Assembly (NCBI RefSeq): GCF_011601275.1 | Contig: NZ_JAAOLY010000002.1 | Span: 124,001 to 188,000 of the forward strand | Length of the DNA stretch: 64,000 nt | From: Janthinobacterium lividum | Lineage (GTDB): Bacteria > Pseudomonadota > Gammaproteobacteria > Burkholderiales > Burkholderiaceae_D | Direction: 5' to 3' | Part shown: positions 8,105 to 15,899 of the stretch, piece after piece | How positions within the stretch are numbered: position 1 is the first letter of the stretch | How the letters are laid out: the number at the start of each line of letters is the position of its first letter | Position numbers and translations under genes: made by a program | The notes under the pieces: generated by a model | The model's database searches: none | Told to the model about the DNA's origin: nothing | Seen by the model: only the letters and a program-made list of their open reading frames with translations

Positions 8105-9324
8105 GCGCCACCACGAGCGGCTCACTGAGTACGCCGTCCACGCGCATCGCCGACGTCGACGCCCTGCGCGGCTGCGCCCTGTTCGGCATTTTGGTCGTCA
8201 ATATCGGCGCCTTCGCCACGCCCTGGTTCGGCCTGGGCTTGACCGATCCCGCCTTTCACGGCGGCGTGGACCGTGCCACGCATTTTCTCGTCGCCCTCCT
8301 GTTCGAGACCAAGTTCTACCTGCTGTTTTCCTTTTTGTTCGGCTACAGCTTCACCCTGCAGATGCAGGCGGCCGCGCGCGCCGGTGCGCCGTTCGTGCCG
8401 CGCATGCTGCGCCGGCAAGCGGGCCTGTGGCTGATCGGCGCCCTGCATGCCGTGCTCCTGTTTCATGGCGACATACTGACCACCTACGCCGTGCTGGGCA
8501 TCGTGCTGCTGGCGCTGCACCGCTGCGGCGAACGCCGGGCACTGTCGCTGGCGTTGATGCTCGTCGCCGTCTGCGTGGCATTCTGGGCGGGCATGGCCTG
8601 GCTGCAAAGCCTGCAGCCGGCGGGCGACGCCGCAGACAACGCCGTGGCGATGGCGCAAAAGGCGGCAAGCGCGCTGGCCGCCTACCGCGCCACGCCGGCC
8701 GCCGTCGTCCATCAGCATCTGCGCGAACTCAGTGACATCTGGCTCGTCCTGCTGCTGGTGCAGGCGCCGTGCGCGCTGGCCATGTTCCTGTGCGGTCTGG
8801 CCGCCGGCAAGCGCGAAATGCTGCTGCATGCGAGCGATTATCTGCCACTACGCCGCCTGCTGCGGGCCGGCGCGCTGGCGGGATTGCCCGGCGCCGCCTT
8901 CTATGCGTGGACCTCCGTGTATGGCGACAGCCAGGCATGGCAGGTGGCGGGACTGGCTGTGGGCCTGGCCACCGCGCCGCTGCTGGCGGGCGCCTACCTG
9001 GCATTGGCGCTATCTCTGTTCGAGCGCCTGCGCGACGGCACGCTGTTTGCGCTGCTGGCCGACACGGGCCGCATGGCCCTGTCGAACTACCTGCTGCAGT
9101 CGGCCACCTGCGCCATGCTGTTCCTTGCATACGGCGCGCGGCTGATGGGCAGCGTCTCGCCGCTGGGAGCCCTGGCGCTGGCCGCCATCATCTTTTGCGT
9201 GCAGCTGCCATTGAGCCGCTGGTGGTTGCGCGGCCATGCGTATGGCCCCGTCGAGTGGCTGCTGCGGGCCCTGACGATCGCCGCGTGGCCGCGCTGGCGG
9301 CGCCAGCGCGCCGCTTACTTGTAA
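8101..9324 (+). CDS. DUF418-family (YeiB-like) integral membrane protein
   Basis: 407 residues with many hydrophobic segments. It opens with the family hallmark RIADVDALRGCALFGILVVNI, has a second conserved stretch ETKFYLLFSFLFGYSFTLQM, and ends in the DUF418 region (ALLADTGRMALSNYLLQSATCAMLF, then QLPLSRWWLRGHAYGPVEWLLRALTIAAW). The family is mostly uncharacterised and related to acyltransferase-like or transport-like membrane proteins, so no reaction can be assigned. Translation is coupled to tetR. The 3' end overlaps the convergent cyanophycinase gene by 10 bases. Confidence 0.88.
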   Translation: MSATTSGSLSTPSTRIADVDALRGCALFGILVVNIGAFATPWFGLGLTDPAFHGGVDRATHFLVALLFETKFYLLFSFLFGYSFTLQMQAAARAGAPFVPRMLRRQAGLWLIGALHAVLLFHGDILTTYAVLGIVLLALHRCGERRALSLALMLVAVCVAFWAGMAWLQSLQPAGDAADNAVAMAQKAASALAAYRATPAAVVHQHLRELSDIWLVLLLVQAPCALAMFLCGLAAGKREMLLHASDYLPLRRLLRAGALAGLPGAAFYAWTSVYGDSQAWQVAGLAVGLATAPLLAGAYLALALSLFERLRDGTLFALLADTGRMALSNYLLQSATCAMLFLAYGARLMGSVSPLGALALAAIIFCVQLPLSRWWLRGHAYGPVEWLLRALTIAAWPRWRRQRAAYL

Positions 9325-10568
9325 CGGTACAACGGCTGGCGCAGCTGGATCGGGCGGATATCGAGGCGCAGCTTCAGCACGGAATACGCTTCCGCCTCGG
9401 TCGAGCTGTAGCCGACACTGTTGACGGTTTTACTGAAGCGGAACTCGAAGCCCAGGTCCGGGTACGGGTCGCGCGGGTTGCCGAAAGCGATGCCGATGGC
9501 TTCCTGCTGGGCGTTGTCGATCAAATTGCCCATCAGGTCCAGCACGGCGTTGTTGCCGAGGATATCGTTGGTAAACACGGGTTCGCGCATGTCGGGCTGG
9601 TTCGGATCGAGCTTGTTGTCGGCCTTGTCCGGTGACGGCGTAAACACGCGCGTGACGAGGTTGAATTTGTCGCCCCGGTCCAGATAGCTGATGGCCGCAT
9701 TGCTGATATTGAAATTTTTCACGCCGCGGTCGCTGATGGCGCCGGACAGGTCAATCAGCAGGGCGCCGCTGTAGCCGATGACTTCCACGTCGCGCATGGC
9801 GTCGACCACCATGGCGCTGTTTTCATCGATGCCCAGTCCCAGGTGATAGCCTTTTTTCAGCATCACGGGAATCATGCGGGCAAAGCGCCCGCGTACCAGC
9901 AGATGCTGGTCGACGAAGACGTCGCTGCCGATGAAGCCCAGGCCCGGCGCGATTTCGCGGCCATCCGTCACACCCATCTTGAGCATGTCGAGCACCGGCT
10001 TGGCGTCGTAGAACATGGTGGTGCTCATGATGGCCGCGCCGGCGCTGGAACCGGCGATCACGCCGCCGTTGCGGTAGACCGACCAGATGGCTTCCAGCGC
10101 GGCCGTGCGGCTGCCGTCCGGGCGCAGCAAGGCTTGCGTGATGCGCCCCTGGTCGCCGCCGGCAAAGTAGATGCCGGTGGCCGACTTGATCTGCGTGACG
10201 ATGGCCGGGTCTTCGGCCGCCTTGCGGTAATCGCGATTGGCCAGCTTGACGGCCAGGGGCACAAAAAAGGCGTCGGCGCCATATTGATTGAGTTTCCTGA
10301 TGATGCTTTCACCGGATTTTTCCGGGTTCATCGCGGCCGATGCCAGCACGGCGATACGCGCGCCCGGCCCGCCCGACAGCTTGACGATGCGCTGCCAGAC
10401 TTCGGCATTGTCGGCGCGCAGTCCGCCGCCGATGATGACGAGGGTGCCCTGCGGCGCGCTGCCGATGGCACTGCCGGCCGGTGCCGCCACGGCATGGACG
10501 CTGCACAATGCCAGCGTGAACAGCAGCGCGGCGCGGAAGGTGCGATACAGGCTTGAAGATGATTTCAT
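9315..10568 (-). CDS. Secreted cyanophycinase (CphE-like, peptidase S51)
   Basis: 417 residues from ATG 10568 (AAAGG seven bases upstream), with a signal peptide (residues 1-33, ending AVAAPAG). Peptidase S51 features follow: GTLVIIGGGLRADN, FAGGDQGRITQALLR, the nucleophile elbow VIAGSSAGAAIMS (catalytic Ser in GSSAG), GLGFIGSDVFVDQHLLVRGRFARM and LGLGIDENSAMVV. Cyanophycinases cleave multi-L-arginyl-poly-L-aspartate to beta-Asp-Arg dipeptides. Cytoplasmic CphB is about 270 residues; the secreted CphE type is about 420 with a C-terminal extension, as here. It lies downstream of the TonB receptor on the same strand (153-base gap), in a locus that also has a dipeptide hydrolase and a carrier. 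Confidence 0.88.
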   Translation of the reverse strand: MKSSSSLYRTFRAALLFTLALCSVHAVAAPAGSAIGSAPQGTLVIIGGGLRADNAEVWQRIVKLSGGPGARIAVLASAAMNPEKSGESIIRKLNQYGADAFFVPLAVKLANRDYRKAAEDPAIVTQIKSATGIYFAGGDQGRITQALLRPDGSRTAALEAIWSVYRNGGVIAGSSAGAAIMSTTMFYDAKPVLDMLKMGVTDGREIAPGLGFIGSDVFVDQHLLVRGRFARMIPVMLKKGYHLGLGIDENSAMVVDAMRDVEVIGYSGALLIDLSGAISDRGVKNFNISNAAISYLDRGDKFNLVTRVFTPSPDKADNKLDPNQPDMREPVFTNDILGNNAVLDLMGNLIDNAQQEAIGIAFGNPRDPYPDLGFEFRFSKTVNSVGYSSTEAEAYSVLKLRLDIRPIQLRQPLYRYK

Positions 10569-10721
10569 GGTGCCTTTCGAATACAAGGAAAGTGGCGCGC
10601 ACTTGTTGATACCGGCGCGCGCCCTTGCTGCCAAAACTGCTGCTTGCAACCCAACGCCATCGAACTACGATACTAACCGCCGCGTGTGACAGCGGTATGG
10701 CGACAACTCCTGCTTTCCCAC

Positions 10722-13526
10722 TTATTTGAAGCTGTAATTGGCGCTCGCATAGAAACGCCGGCCGCGCGGGTCCGTGTAGCTGGGGTCATAGCCGGACAGG
10801 AAAAAGTAGGCCTGGTTCGAGTATGGCGGGCTGGTATTGAACAGATTTTGTATCCCGGCGCGCAGCTTGAACTGCTGGCTGACCGCATAAGCCGCCGACA
10901 TGTCCCACAAGGTGTACGCCTTCACCCGGTTCGGTTTGACGACGCTGCCGTCGTCCGTGTTGATGGCCGAGTTCTGGTCAGCGTAGCCGCTCGAATAGGT
11001 GTTCGACAGGCTGGCCGAATACGGCCCGTTGTCCCAATCGAGGGTGATCGTGTGGCGCCAGCGCTGCACCACGCCGTCCGTGACGAAACGATTGAGATTG
11101 CTGACAAAGGTGTCGCCAGGACTGGTCTGGATTTTCGAGTCGAGCACATAGGTGCCGTTCAGGTGCCCGCCAAAGCGTCCCCATGCCGTTTTCACGCCAT
11201 GCAAGTCGGCCGTGATATCGATGCCCGAGGCTTTTTGCGCGCCGCGGTTTTCCTTGCGCAGCTCGATGTAGTCGATCTCATTATCCTCGTTGCGGTGTAC
11301 GAGGTCGCCATATTTGGCCAGGTTGCCCAGGATGATGTCGTCGCCGATTTCGCTGATCAGGTCCGTGCGCTTGATGTTCCAGTAATCGAAGCTGAAGGTC
11401 CAGTGCTGGCTCGGTTCGAGCACCAGGCCGGCCGAAAACTGGCGGCTGCGTTCCGGTTTCAGCTTGTTGTTGCTGTAGCGGCGCGTGTCCCAGTTCTGCG
11501 CGCAATCGGCATAATTGTTTTCCACGGTGGCGCACAGCACGGGATCGGGCAAGGTCGCCGTACTGCTATAGACGGTGGGGCGGTGCAGGTCCGACATCGA
11601 CGGCGCGCGGAAGCCCTTGCCGGCGGAGGCCCGCAGCAGCACCTGCTTGCTGGGCATGTAGGTCAGGCCCACCTTGGGGCTGAGGGCGCCGCCCACTTGC
11701 TCGTAATGGTCGTAGCGGCCAGACAACTGCGCTTGCCATTGCCTGGTGAACGGCAGCAGCAATTCACCGTAGACGGCTTGTACATTGCGGCTGTCGCTGG
11801 TGCCCTTGCCGCCTTCCGGCGCCGCATCGTTGTTGATGTTGTCGCTCATCAGCAGTGCCGATGGACGGAACTCGGTGCGTTCGCGCCGTACTTCGCCGCC
11901 CACGGCCAGCGCCATGTCGCCCCCGCCCATGGCCATCAGCGCGCGCGAGGCCTTGAAGTCCACGCCATCCATGGTGCCGCGCGCATGGCGTACCTCGTCG
12001 TCGATCTGGATGCTGTCGAGCAGCGCCCGGCCTTGCGCGCCGGAGGGCCCGAACGGGTTGATGTCGCCGGTGGCGATCCCTTCGATCAGCTTGTCGTACA
12101 GGACGTAGCCATGCGTATCGCGGTCCTTGACGATGTTGACGCTGTGATTGAAGCCCACGTCGTAATCCCAGCTGGCGAGCGTGCCGGTGGCGCCCACCAC
12201 GAAGCGCTGACTTTCGCTGGTCAGCTGGCTGGTGCGCATGCCCGCCTCGTTCAGGCGCATGCGCAGCTCCAGTTCACGCTCCACCTGCTTGCCATCGTCA
12301 TCGAGCAGCGTATCGAAGCCCGCATTGGCCAGCTGCGGCACCTTGCTGTAATCGAGAAAACCGGTCACGCGCGCCGACGAGCCCACGTAATGGCTGCGCG
12401 AGCGGCTCAGCGCCACTTCCGCGTACAGCTGGTGATTGTTATTCAGTTTCAGCACGCCGCGCGTGAGCAGGTTCTGCTTGTCCGTCTTCGGATACAGCTC
12501 CGTGTCGCCCATGTAGTCGTAGGTGCAGGCATCGACGCCACCCGTGCCCGCCGGCAGGTACAGATTGGCCGGCGGCGCGCAGTTCGGAATTCCAAAATTG
12601 ATCTGGCGGTTGGTGATCGGCTGGCCATTGAGCAGGAAGCCATTGTCCTGCAGGTGATCGCGCTGGGCGCTGGACAGACGGATATTCGCCGGGCTGGTAA
12701 AGTTCGACAGCAAATGCCCGAGGCGCTGCGGAATCTGCAGGTTCGGGATGAACTTGCGCTGCGAGGAACGCAGGCGGTCCGTTTTTTGCAGGTCGACCAC
12801 GGCAAAGATATTGTAGCCATCCACCGCCAGGTCGCCCGTGCCGGCCGTGATGCTGGCTGTGCGCTTGCCCGCGCCGCCTTCATCGGTGCGGCTGCCATAG
12901 ACATTCAGCTCCACGCCCTGGTAATCCTTGCGTGTAATGAAATTGATGACGCCGCCGATGGCGTCCGTGCCGTACAGGGCCGAAGCGCCGTCGAGCAGCA
13001 CTTCCACGCGCTGCAGGGCGGCGGCGGGAATGTTATTCAAGTCCACGCCCGCATCGTCGCCGGGCGAGGCAAAGTTGGCCATGCGCCGGCCATTGAGCAG
13101 CACCAGGGTCGACGAGGTGCCCACGCCGCGCAGGTTGGCACTGTTGAAGCCGCGCTGGTCGCCGCCCACGTTGATGCTGGCGCCGTCCGTCAGGCCGCCC
13201 ACGTTGGCCGACACGCGCGCCATCAGCTCGGCCGCCGTCGTCACGCCCGCCTTTTCGATCTCGGCGCGCGTGATGATTTGCACGGGCAGCGCCGTCTCCG
13301 ACTCCAGGCGCTTGATGGCCGAACCCGTGATCTCCACGCGCTGCATTTTTTTCGGCGCAGGTTCGCCATCCTGCGCCTGCGCCTGCTCTTGTGCCTGCGC
13401 GCCGCCGGCCAGCATGCCCAGCGCCGCCGACACGCTCAAGGCGCCCAGCGCGAGGCGCACGCCTTGCGCCAGCACCGACTCGCGCGGCAAGGAGCCGCCC
13501 TCCTGTCTTTTCATCTGCATTGTCAT
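10722..13526 (-). CDS. TonB-dependent outer-membrane receptor, probably for cyanophycin fragments
   Basis: 934 residues. ATG 13526 (or 13520) follows GGGGAG. A long signal peptide ends GGAQAQEQ. The TonB-box/plug region reads RVEITGSAIKRLE, LPVQIITRAEIEKAG, NLRGVGTSSTLVLLNGRRM and VEVLLDGASALYGTDAIGGVINFITRK. The beta-barrel follows, with GKGFRAPSMSDLHRP, and ends GRRFYASANYSFK. It resembles the receptors that import peptides and glycans rather than siderophores; no siderophore genes are nearby. It starts 26 bases after the RpiR regulator stop and is followed by the cyanophycinase gene, so uptake of beta-Asp-Arg or oligomers is the natural inference. Confidence 0.85.
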   Translation of the reverse strand: MTMQMKRQEGGSLPRESVLAQGVRLALGALSVSAALGMLAGGAQAQEQAQAQDGEPAPKKMQRVEITGSAIKRLESETALPVQIITRAEIEKAGVTTAAELMARVSANVGGLTDGASINVGGDQRGFNSANLRGVGTSSTLVLLNGRRMANFASPGDDAGVDLNNIPAAALQRVEVLLDGASALYGTDAIGGVINFITRKDYQGVELNVYGSRTDEGGAGKRTASITAGTGDLAVDGYNIFAVVDLQKTDRLRSSQRKFIPNLQIPQRLGHLLSNFTSPANIRLSSAQRDHLQDNGFLLNGQPITNRQINFGIPNCAPPANLYLPAGTGGVDACTYDYMGDTELYPKTDKQNLLTRGVLKLNNNHQLYAEVALSRSRSHYVGSSARVTGFLDYSKVPQLANAGFDTLLDDDGKQVERELELRMRLNEAGMRTSQLTSESQRFVVGATGTLASWDYDVGFNHSVNIVKDRDTHGYVLYDKLIEGIATGDINPFGPSGAQGRALLDSIQIDDEVRHARGTMDGVDFKASRALMAMGGGDMALAVGGEVRRERTEFRPSALLMSDNINNDAAPEGGKGTSDSRNVQAVYGELLLPFTRQWQAQLSGRYDHYEQVGGALSPKVGLTYMPSKQVLLRASAGKGFRAPSMSDLHRPTVYSSTATLPDPVLCATVENNYADCAQNWDTRRYSNNKLKPERSRQFSAGLVLEPSQHWTFSFDYWNIKRTDLISEIGDDIILGNLAKYGDLVHRNEDNEIDYIELRKENRGAQKASGIDITADLHGVKTAWGRFGGHLNGTYVLDSKIQTSPGDTFVSNLNRFVTDGVVQRWRHTITLDWDNGPYSASLSNTYSSGYADQNSAINTDDGSVVKPNRVKAYTLWDMSAAYAVSQQFKLRAGIQNLFNTSPPYSNQAYFFLSGYDPSYTDPRGRRFYASANYSFK

Positions 13527-13552
13527 TCTCCCCGGATGTTGATGCCTGACTT

Positions 13553-14635
13553 TTATAATGATTTTGCGACTGCCTTGCGTTGTTTTGAAGCTGTTTTGCG
13601 CGGACCCTGCACGCCATGTTCGCCGCCATACAGATAGGCGGCGATGACTTCGCTCAAGCGGGCCGCTTTTTCTACGTTCTTCCTGTTCGATACCATCAGC
13701 GCCACGGCCAGCGCCTCGATCATGGCCAGCGCCGTGCTGGCGCTGCTGGGCAAGACGGGATGCGTGCTTTGCGCGTACAGCGCGTGGTCGGCCAGTTCGG
13801 CCAGGGGCGACGCGAGCGAGTCGGTGAGCGCCACGATGCAGGCGCCGCGGTCGCGCGCGAAGCTGGCCAAGCCGATGCAGTCGAGCGTGTAACGGGGGAA
13901 CGAGATCACTACCAGCACGTCGTGCGCCGTCAGGTTGACCAGGTGGCCGGCCGCCACTTCCGAGCCACCGATGCCCACCACTTCCACCACGTGCGGGCAA
14001 AACGGCTGCAGATGCTGCACCAGCATGCCGGCCAGGTTGGCCGACAGGCCAAAACCCATCACATACACCACCTTGGCGCGCGTCAGGCGGCGCACGACGG
14101 CCTGCATGGCGGGCGGCGACAGGGCGTCGGACGTGGCGGCGATGTTCGCGGCCGCATATTCCAGGCTTTCCGTGATGGGCGAGGTGGCGCGCGCGCGCCG
14201 TTCTATCGTGCGGCGCAGTTTGTCGACCGGCTGCAACAGCGATTGCAGGGTTTCGGCCATGGCGCCGCGCATGGCCGAATAATTCTTCTGGCCGATATCG
14301 CGCGCGAAGCGGCTGATGGTGGCCGTCGACACCTGGCAGCTGTCGGCCAGTTCCTCGATGCCCAGCGCCGTCACGCGCATCTGGTTGCGCAGCAGATAAT
14401 CGGCGATCTGCCGCTGCGAAGCCGAGCCGCTGGCCAGCACGTGCATCAGCGCCTGCCCCAGCGGCGATTGCGCGAACGCGGCATCGGGCGACGCCAGCGT
14501 GGTGGCCACTGGCGTAGGGGCGCTGCTGCGGGCAGGACTGGCGGATGCTCTCATATCACTGGCGGCCTGTATTCTTGGGCACTGCGGATCACTGGCGAAA
14601 GGCGAAATCGGGTCGCTGGAACTTACTGTACTCAT
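13553..14635 (-). CDS. RpiR/MurR-type transcriptional regulator with SIS domain
   Basis: About 360 residues from ATG 14635. A variable Ser/Ala-rich N-terminal tail (about 1-55) precedes the RpiR helix-turn-helix (IADYLLRNQMRVTALGIEEL, then CQVSTATISRFARDIGQKNY). The SIS effector domain follows (VVYVMGFGLSANLAGML, then VLVVISFPRYTLDCIGLASF). RpiR proteins normally sense a sugar phosphate or other small molecule. Here the linked genes suggest a cyanophycin breakdown product, which is inference. No clear ribosome binding site supports 14635, and an internal ATG at 14554 is possible. The gene is divergent from cphZ and heads the leftward regulator-receptor-cyanophycinase operon. Confidence 0.88.
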   Translation of the reverse strand: MSTVSSSDPISPFASDPQCPRIQAASDMRASASPARSSAPTPVATTLASPDAAFAQSPLGQALMHVLASGSASQRQIADYLLRNQMRVTALGIEELADSCQVSTATISRFARDIGQKNYSAMRGAMAETLQSLLQPVDKLRRTIERRARATSPITESLEYAAANIAATSDALSPPAMQAVVRRLTRAKVVYVMGFGLSANLAGMLVQHLQPFCPHVVEVVGIGGSEVAAGHLVNLTAHDVLVVISFPRYTLDCIGLASFARDRGACIVALTDSLASPLAELADHALYAQSTHPVLPSSASTALAMIEALAVALMVSNRKNVEKAARLSEVIAAYLYGGEHGVQGPRKTASKQRKAVAKSL

Positions 14636-14652
14636 ATCAAAAAGAAAACTCA

Positions 14653-14710
14653 ACAAATATTTGTAAAAGGATTTTCATTGATTTACTTCGTGAAAATATT
14701 GCTACATAAT
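14653..14710 (+). promoter_or_regulatory. Divergent control region: cphZ promoter and candidate RpiR operators
   Basis: Rightward promoter: -35 TTTACT at 14682-14687, 17-base spacer, -10 CATAAT at 14705-14710. An inverted repeat ATTTTCA (14671-14677) / TGAAAAT (14691-14697) with a 13-base spacer straddles the -35, a position suited to repression. A perfect 12-base palindrome ACAAATATTTGT lies at 14653-14664, 18 bases upstream of the regulator start. TGAAA/TTTCA-type inverted repeats are common in RpiR-family sites, so these are candidate operators for both directions. Confidence 0.5.
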
Positions 14711-14753
14711 CGACCGGAATCCATCAACCATGCACCTTTTCAGGGCACCCACC

Positions 14754-15890
14754 ATGCAAGTACAACAGCATCCCATCTCCACCGCGCACGCCAGCATGTC
14801 CTGCCAATTGAGCAGCTTCCACTTCGGCACTGCGGCCGCCACTAGCCGCAGCGGAAAGAAGGTGTACATCCAGGCGGCCTTGCACGCGGACGAGGTGCCG
14901 GGCATGCTGGTGTCGCAATTTTTGCGCCGCGAACTGCTGGCGCTGGAGGCGGCCGGCAAGATCCACGGCGAAATCATCCTGGTGCCGGCCGCCAACCCGA
15001 TCGGCCTGGTGCAAGCCATCCATGGCGCGCCGTTCGGCCGCTTCGACCTGACCACCGGCATCAACTTCAACCGCGCCTACCGCCACGTGGCCGATGAATT
15101 GAAAACCACGCTCGATGGCCAGCTGGGACAGGATGCGCAAGCCAACGTGGCCCTGATACGCGAGCACGCGCGCGCCGCCGTCGCCGCCTGGCGACCGGGC
15201 ACGGATGCGGAAACCTTGAAGAAAACCCTGCTGGGCATGGCCATCGACGCCGACATCGTGCTCGACCTGCACTGCGATAACGAGGCGGCCCTGCACATCT
15301 ATACGGGCACGCCGCTGGCGGCGCAAATCGCGCCCCTGTCCGCGCTCCTGGGTGCGCGCGCCGTGCTGCTGGAACTGGCGGCCGGCGAAGAGCCGTTCGA
15401 CGAAGCCTGCAGCCGGTTATGGTGGGATCTCGACGCGCACTTCGGCGGACGCTATCCGATTCCCGCCGCCTGCCTGTCGAGCACCGTCGAATTGCGCGGC
15501 GAAGTGGAAGTGAGCTACGCCCTGGCCGAACGCGACGCTTCCGCCCTGCTGCGCTTTCTCGCCATCGAGGGCGTGCTGGAAATCGACGGCGCCGGCGACA
15601 ACCTGCCCGCGCCGCAATGCCAGCCGACGCCGCTGGCCGGCGTGGAACCGATCCTCGCGCCGCATCACGGCGTGCTGGTCTACCTGCGCGAAATGGGCGA
15701 CGTGCTGGCCGCCGGCGACGCGGTGGCCGACCTGATCGACCCCGTCAGCGGCGAGACGACGACCTTGCGCTGCACCGTGGCCGGTGTCTTTTTTGCGCGC
15801 AGCGCCCACCGCCACGTCTTGCGCGGCATGAATGTCGGCAAGGTCGCCGGCAGCATCGCCTTCCGCGGCGGCAGCCTGCTGAGCCAATAA
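14754..15890 (+). CDS. CphZ/AotO-like zinc hydrolase (succinylglutamate desuccinylase/aspartoacylase family), probable beta-Asp-Arg dipeptidase
   Basis: 378 residues from ATG 14754 (AGGG upstream; an in-frame ATG at 14730 has none). Zinc-site motifs of the M14/AstE-AspA family are visible: ALHADEVPGM (His-x2-Glu), LDLHCDNEAALHIYT (third ligand His) and CLSSTVELRGE (catalytic Glu). An NFNRAYR segment and a C-terminal biotinyl-like barrel (LAPHHGVLVYLREMGDVLAAGDA, then HRHVLRGMNVGKVAG) are also present. Work on cyanophycin use named this type of enzyme CphZ, including Pseudomonas AotO, and showed hydrolysis of beta-Asp-Arg to Asp and Arg. The neighbouring cyanophycinase makes that assignment more likely than a generic desuccinylase. 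No signal peptide, so cytoplasmic. Confidence 0.78.
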   Translation: MQVQQHPISTAHASMSCQLSSFHFGTAAATSRSGKKVYIQAALHADEVPGMLVSQFLRRELLALEAAGKIHGEIILVPAANPIGLVQAIHGAPFGRFDLTTGINFNRAYRHVADELKTTLDGQLGQDAQANVALIREHARAAVAAWRPGTDAETLKKTLLGMAIDADIVLDLHCDNEAALHIYTGTPLAAQIAPLSALLGARAVLLELAAGEEPFDEACSRLWWDLDAHFGGRYPIPAACLSSTVELRGEVEVSYALAERDASALLRFLAIEGVLEIDGAGDNLPAPQCQPTPLAGVEPILAPHHGVLVYLREMGDVLAAGDAVADLIDPVSGETTTLRCTVAGVFFARSAHRHVLRGMNVGKVAGSIAFRGGSLLSQ

Positions 15891-15899
15891 GTGACATCC

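Noticed and set aside
10686-13637. 983-residue plus-strand open frame opposite the TonB receptor
   Set aside because: Antisense shadow: composition is not protein-like, and the minus strand has complete TonB-receptor motifs.
13527-14000. N-terminal extension of the TonB receptor to 14000
   Set aside because: The extension overlaps the regulator gene and lacks protein character; the signal peptide and ribosome binding site are at 13526.
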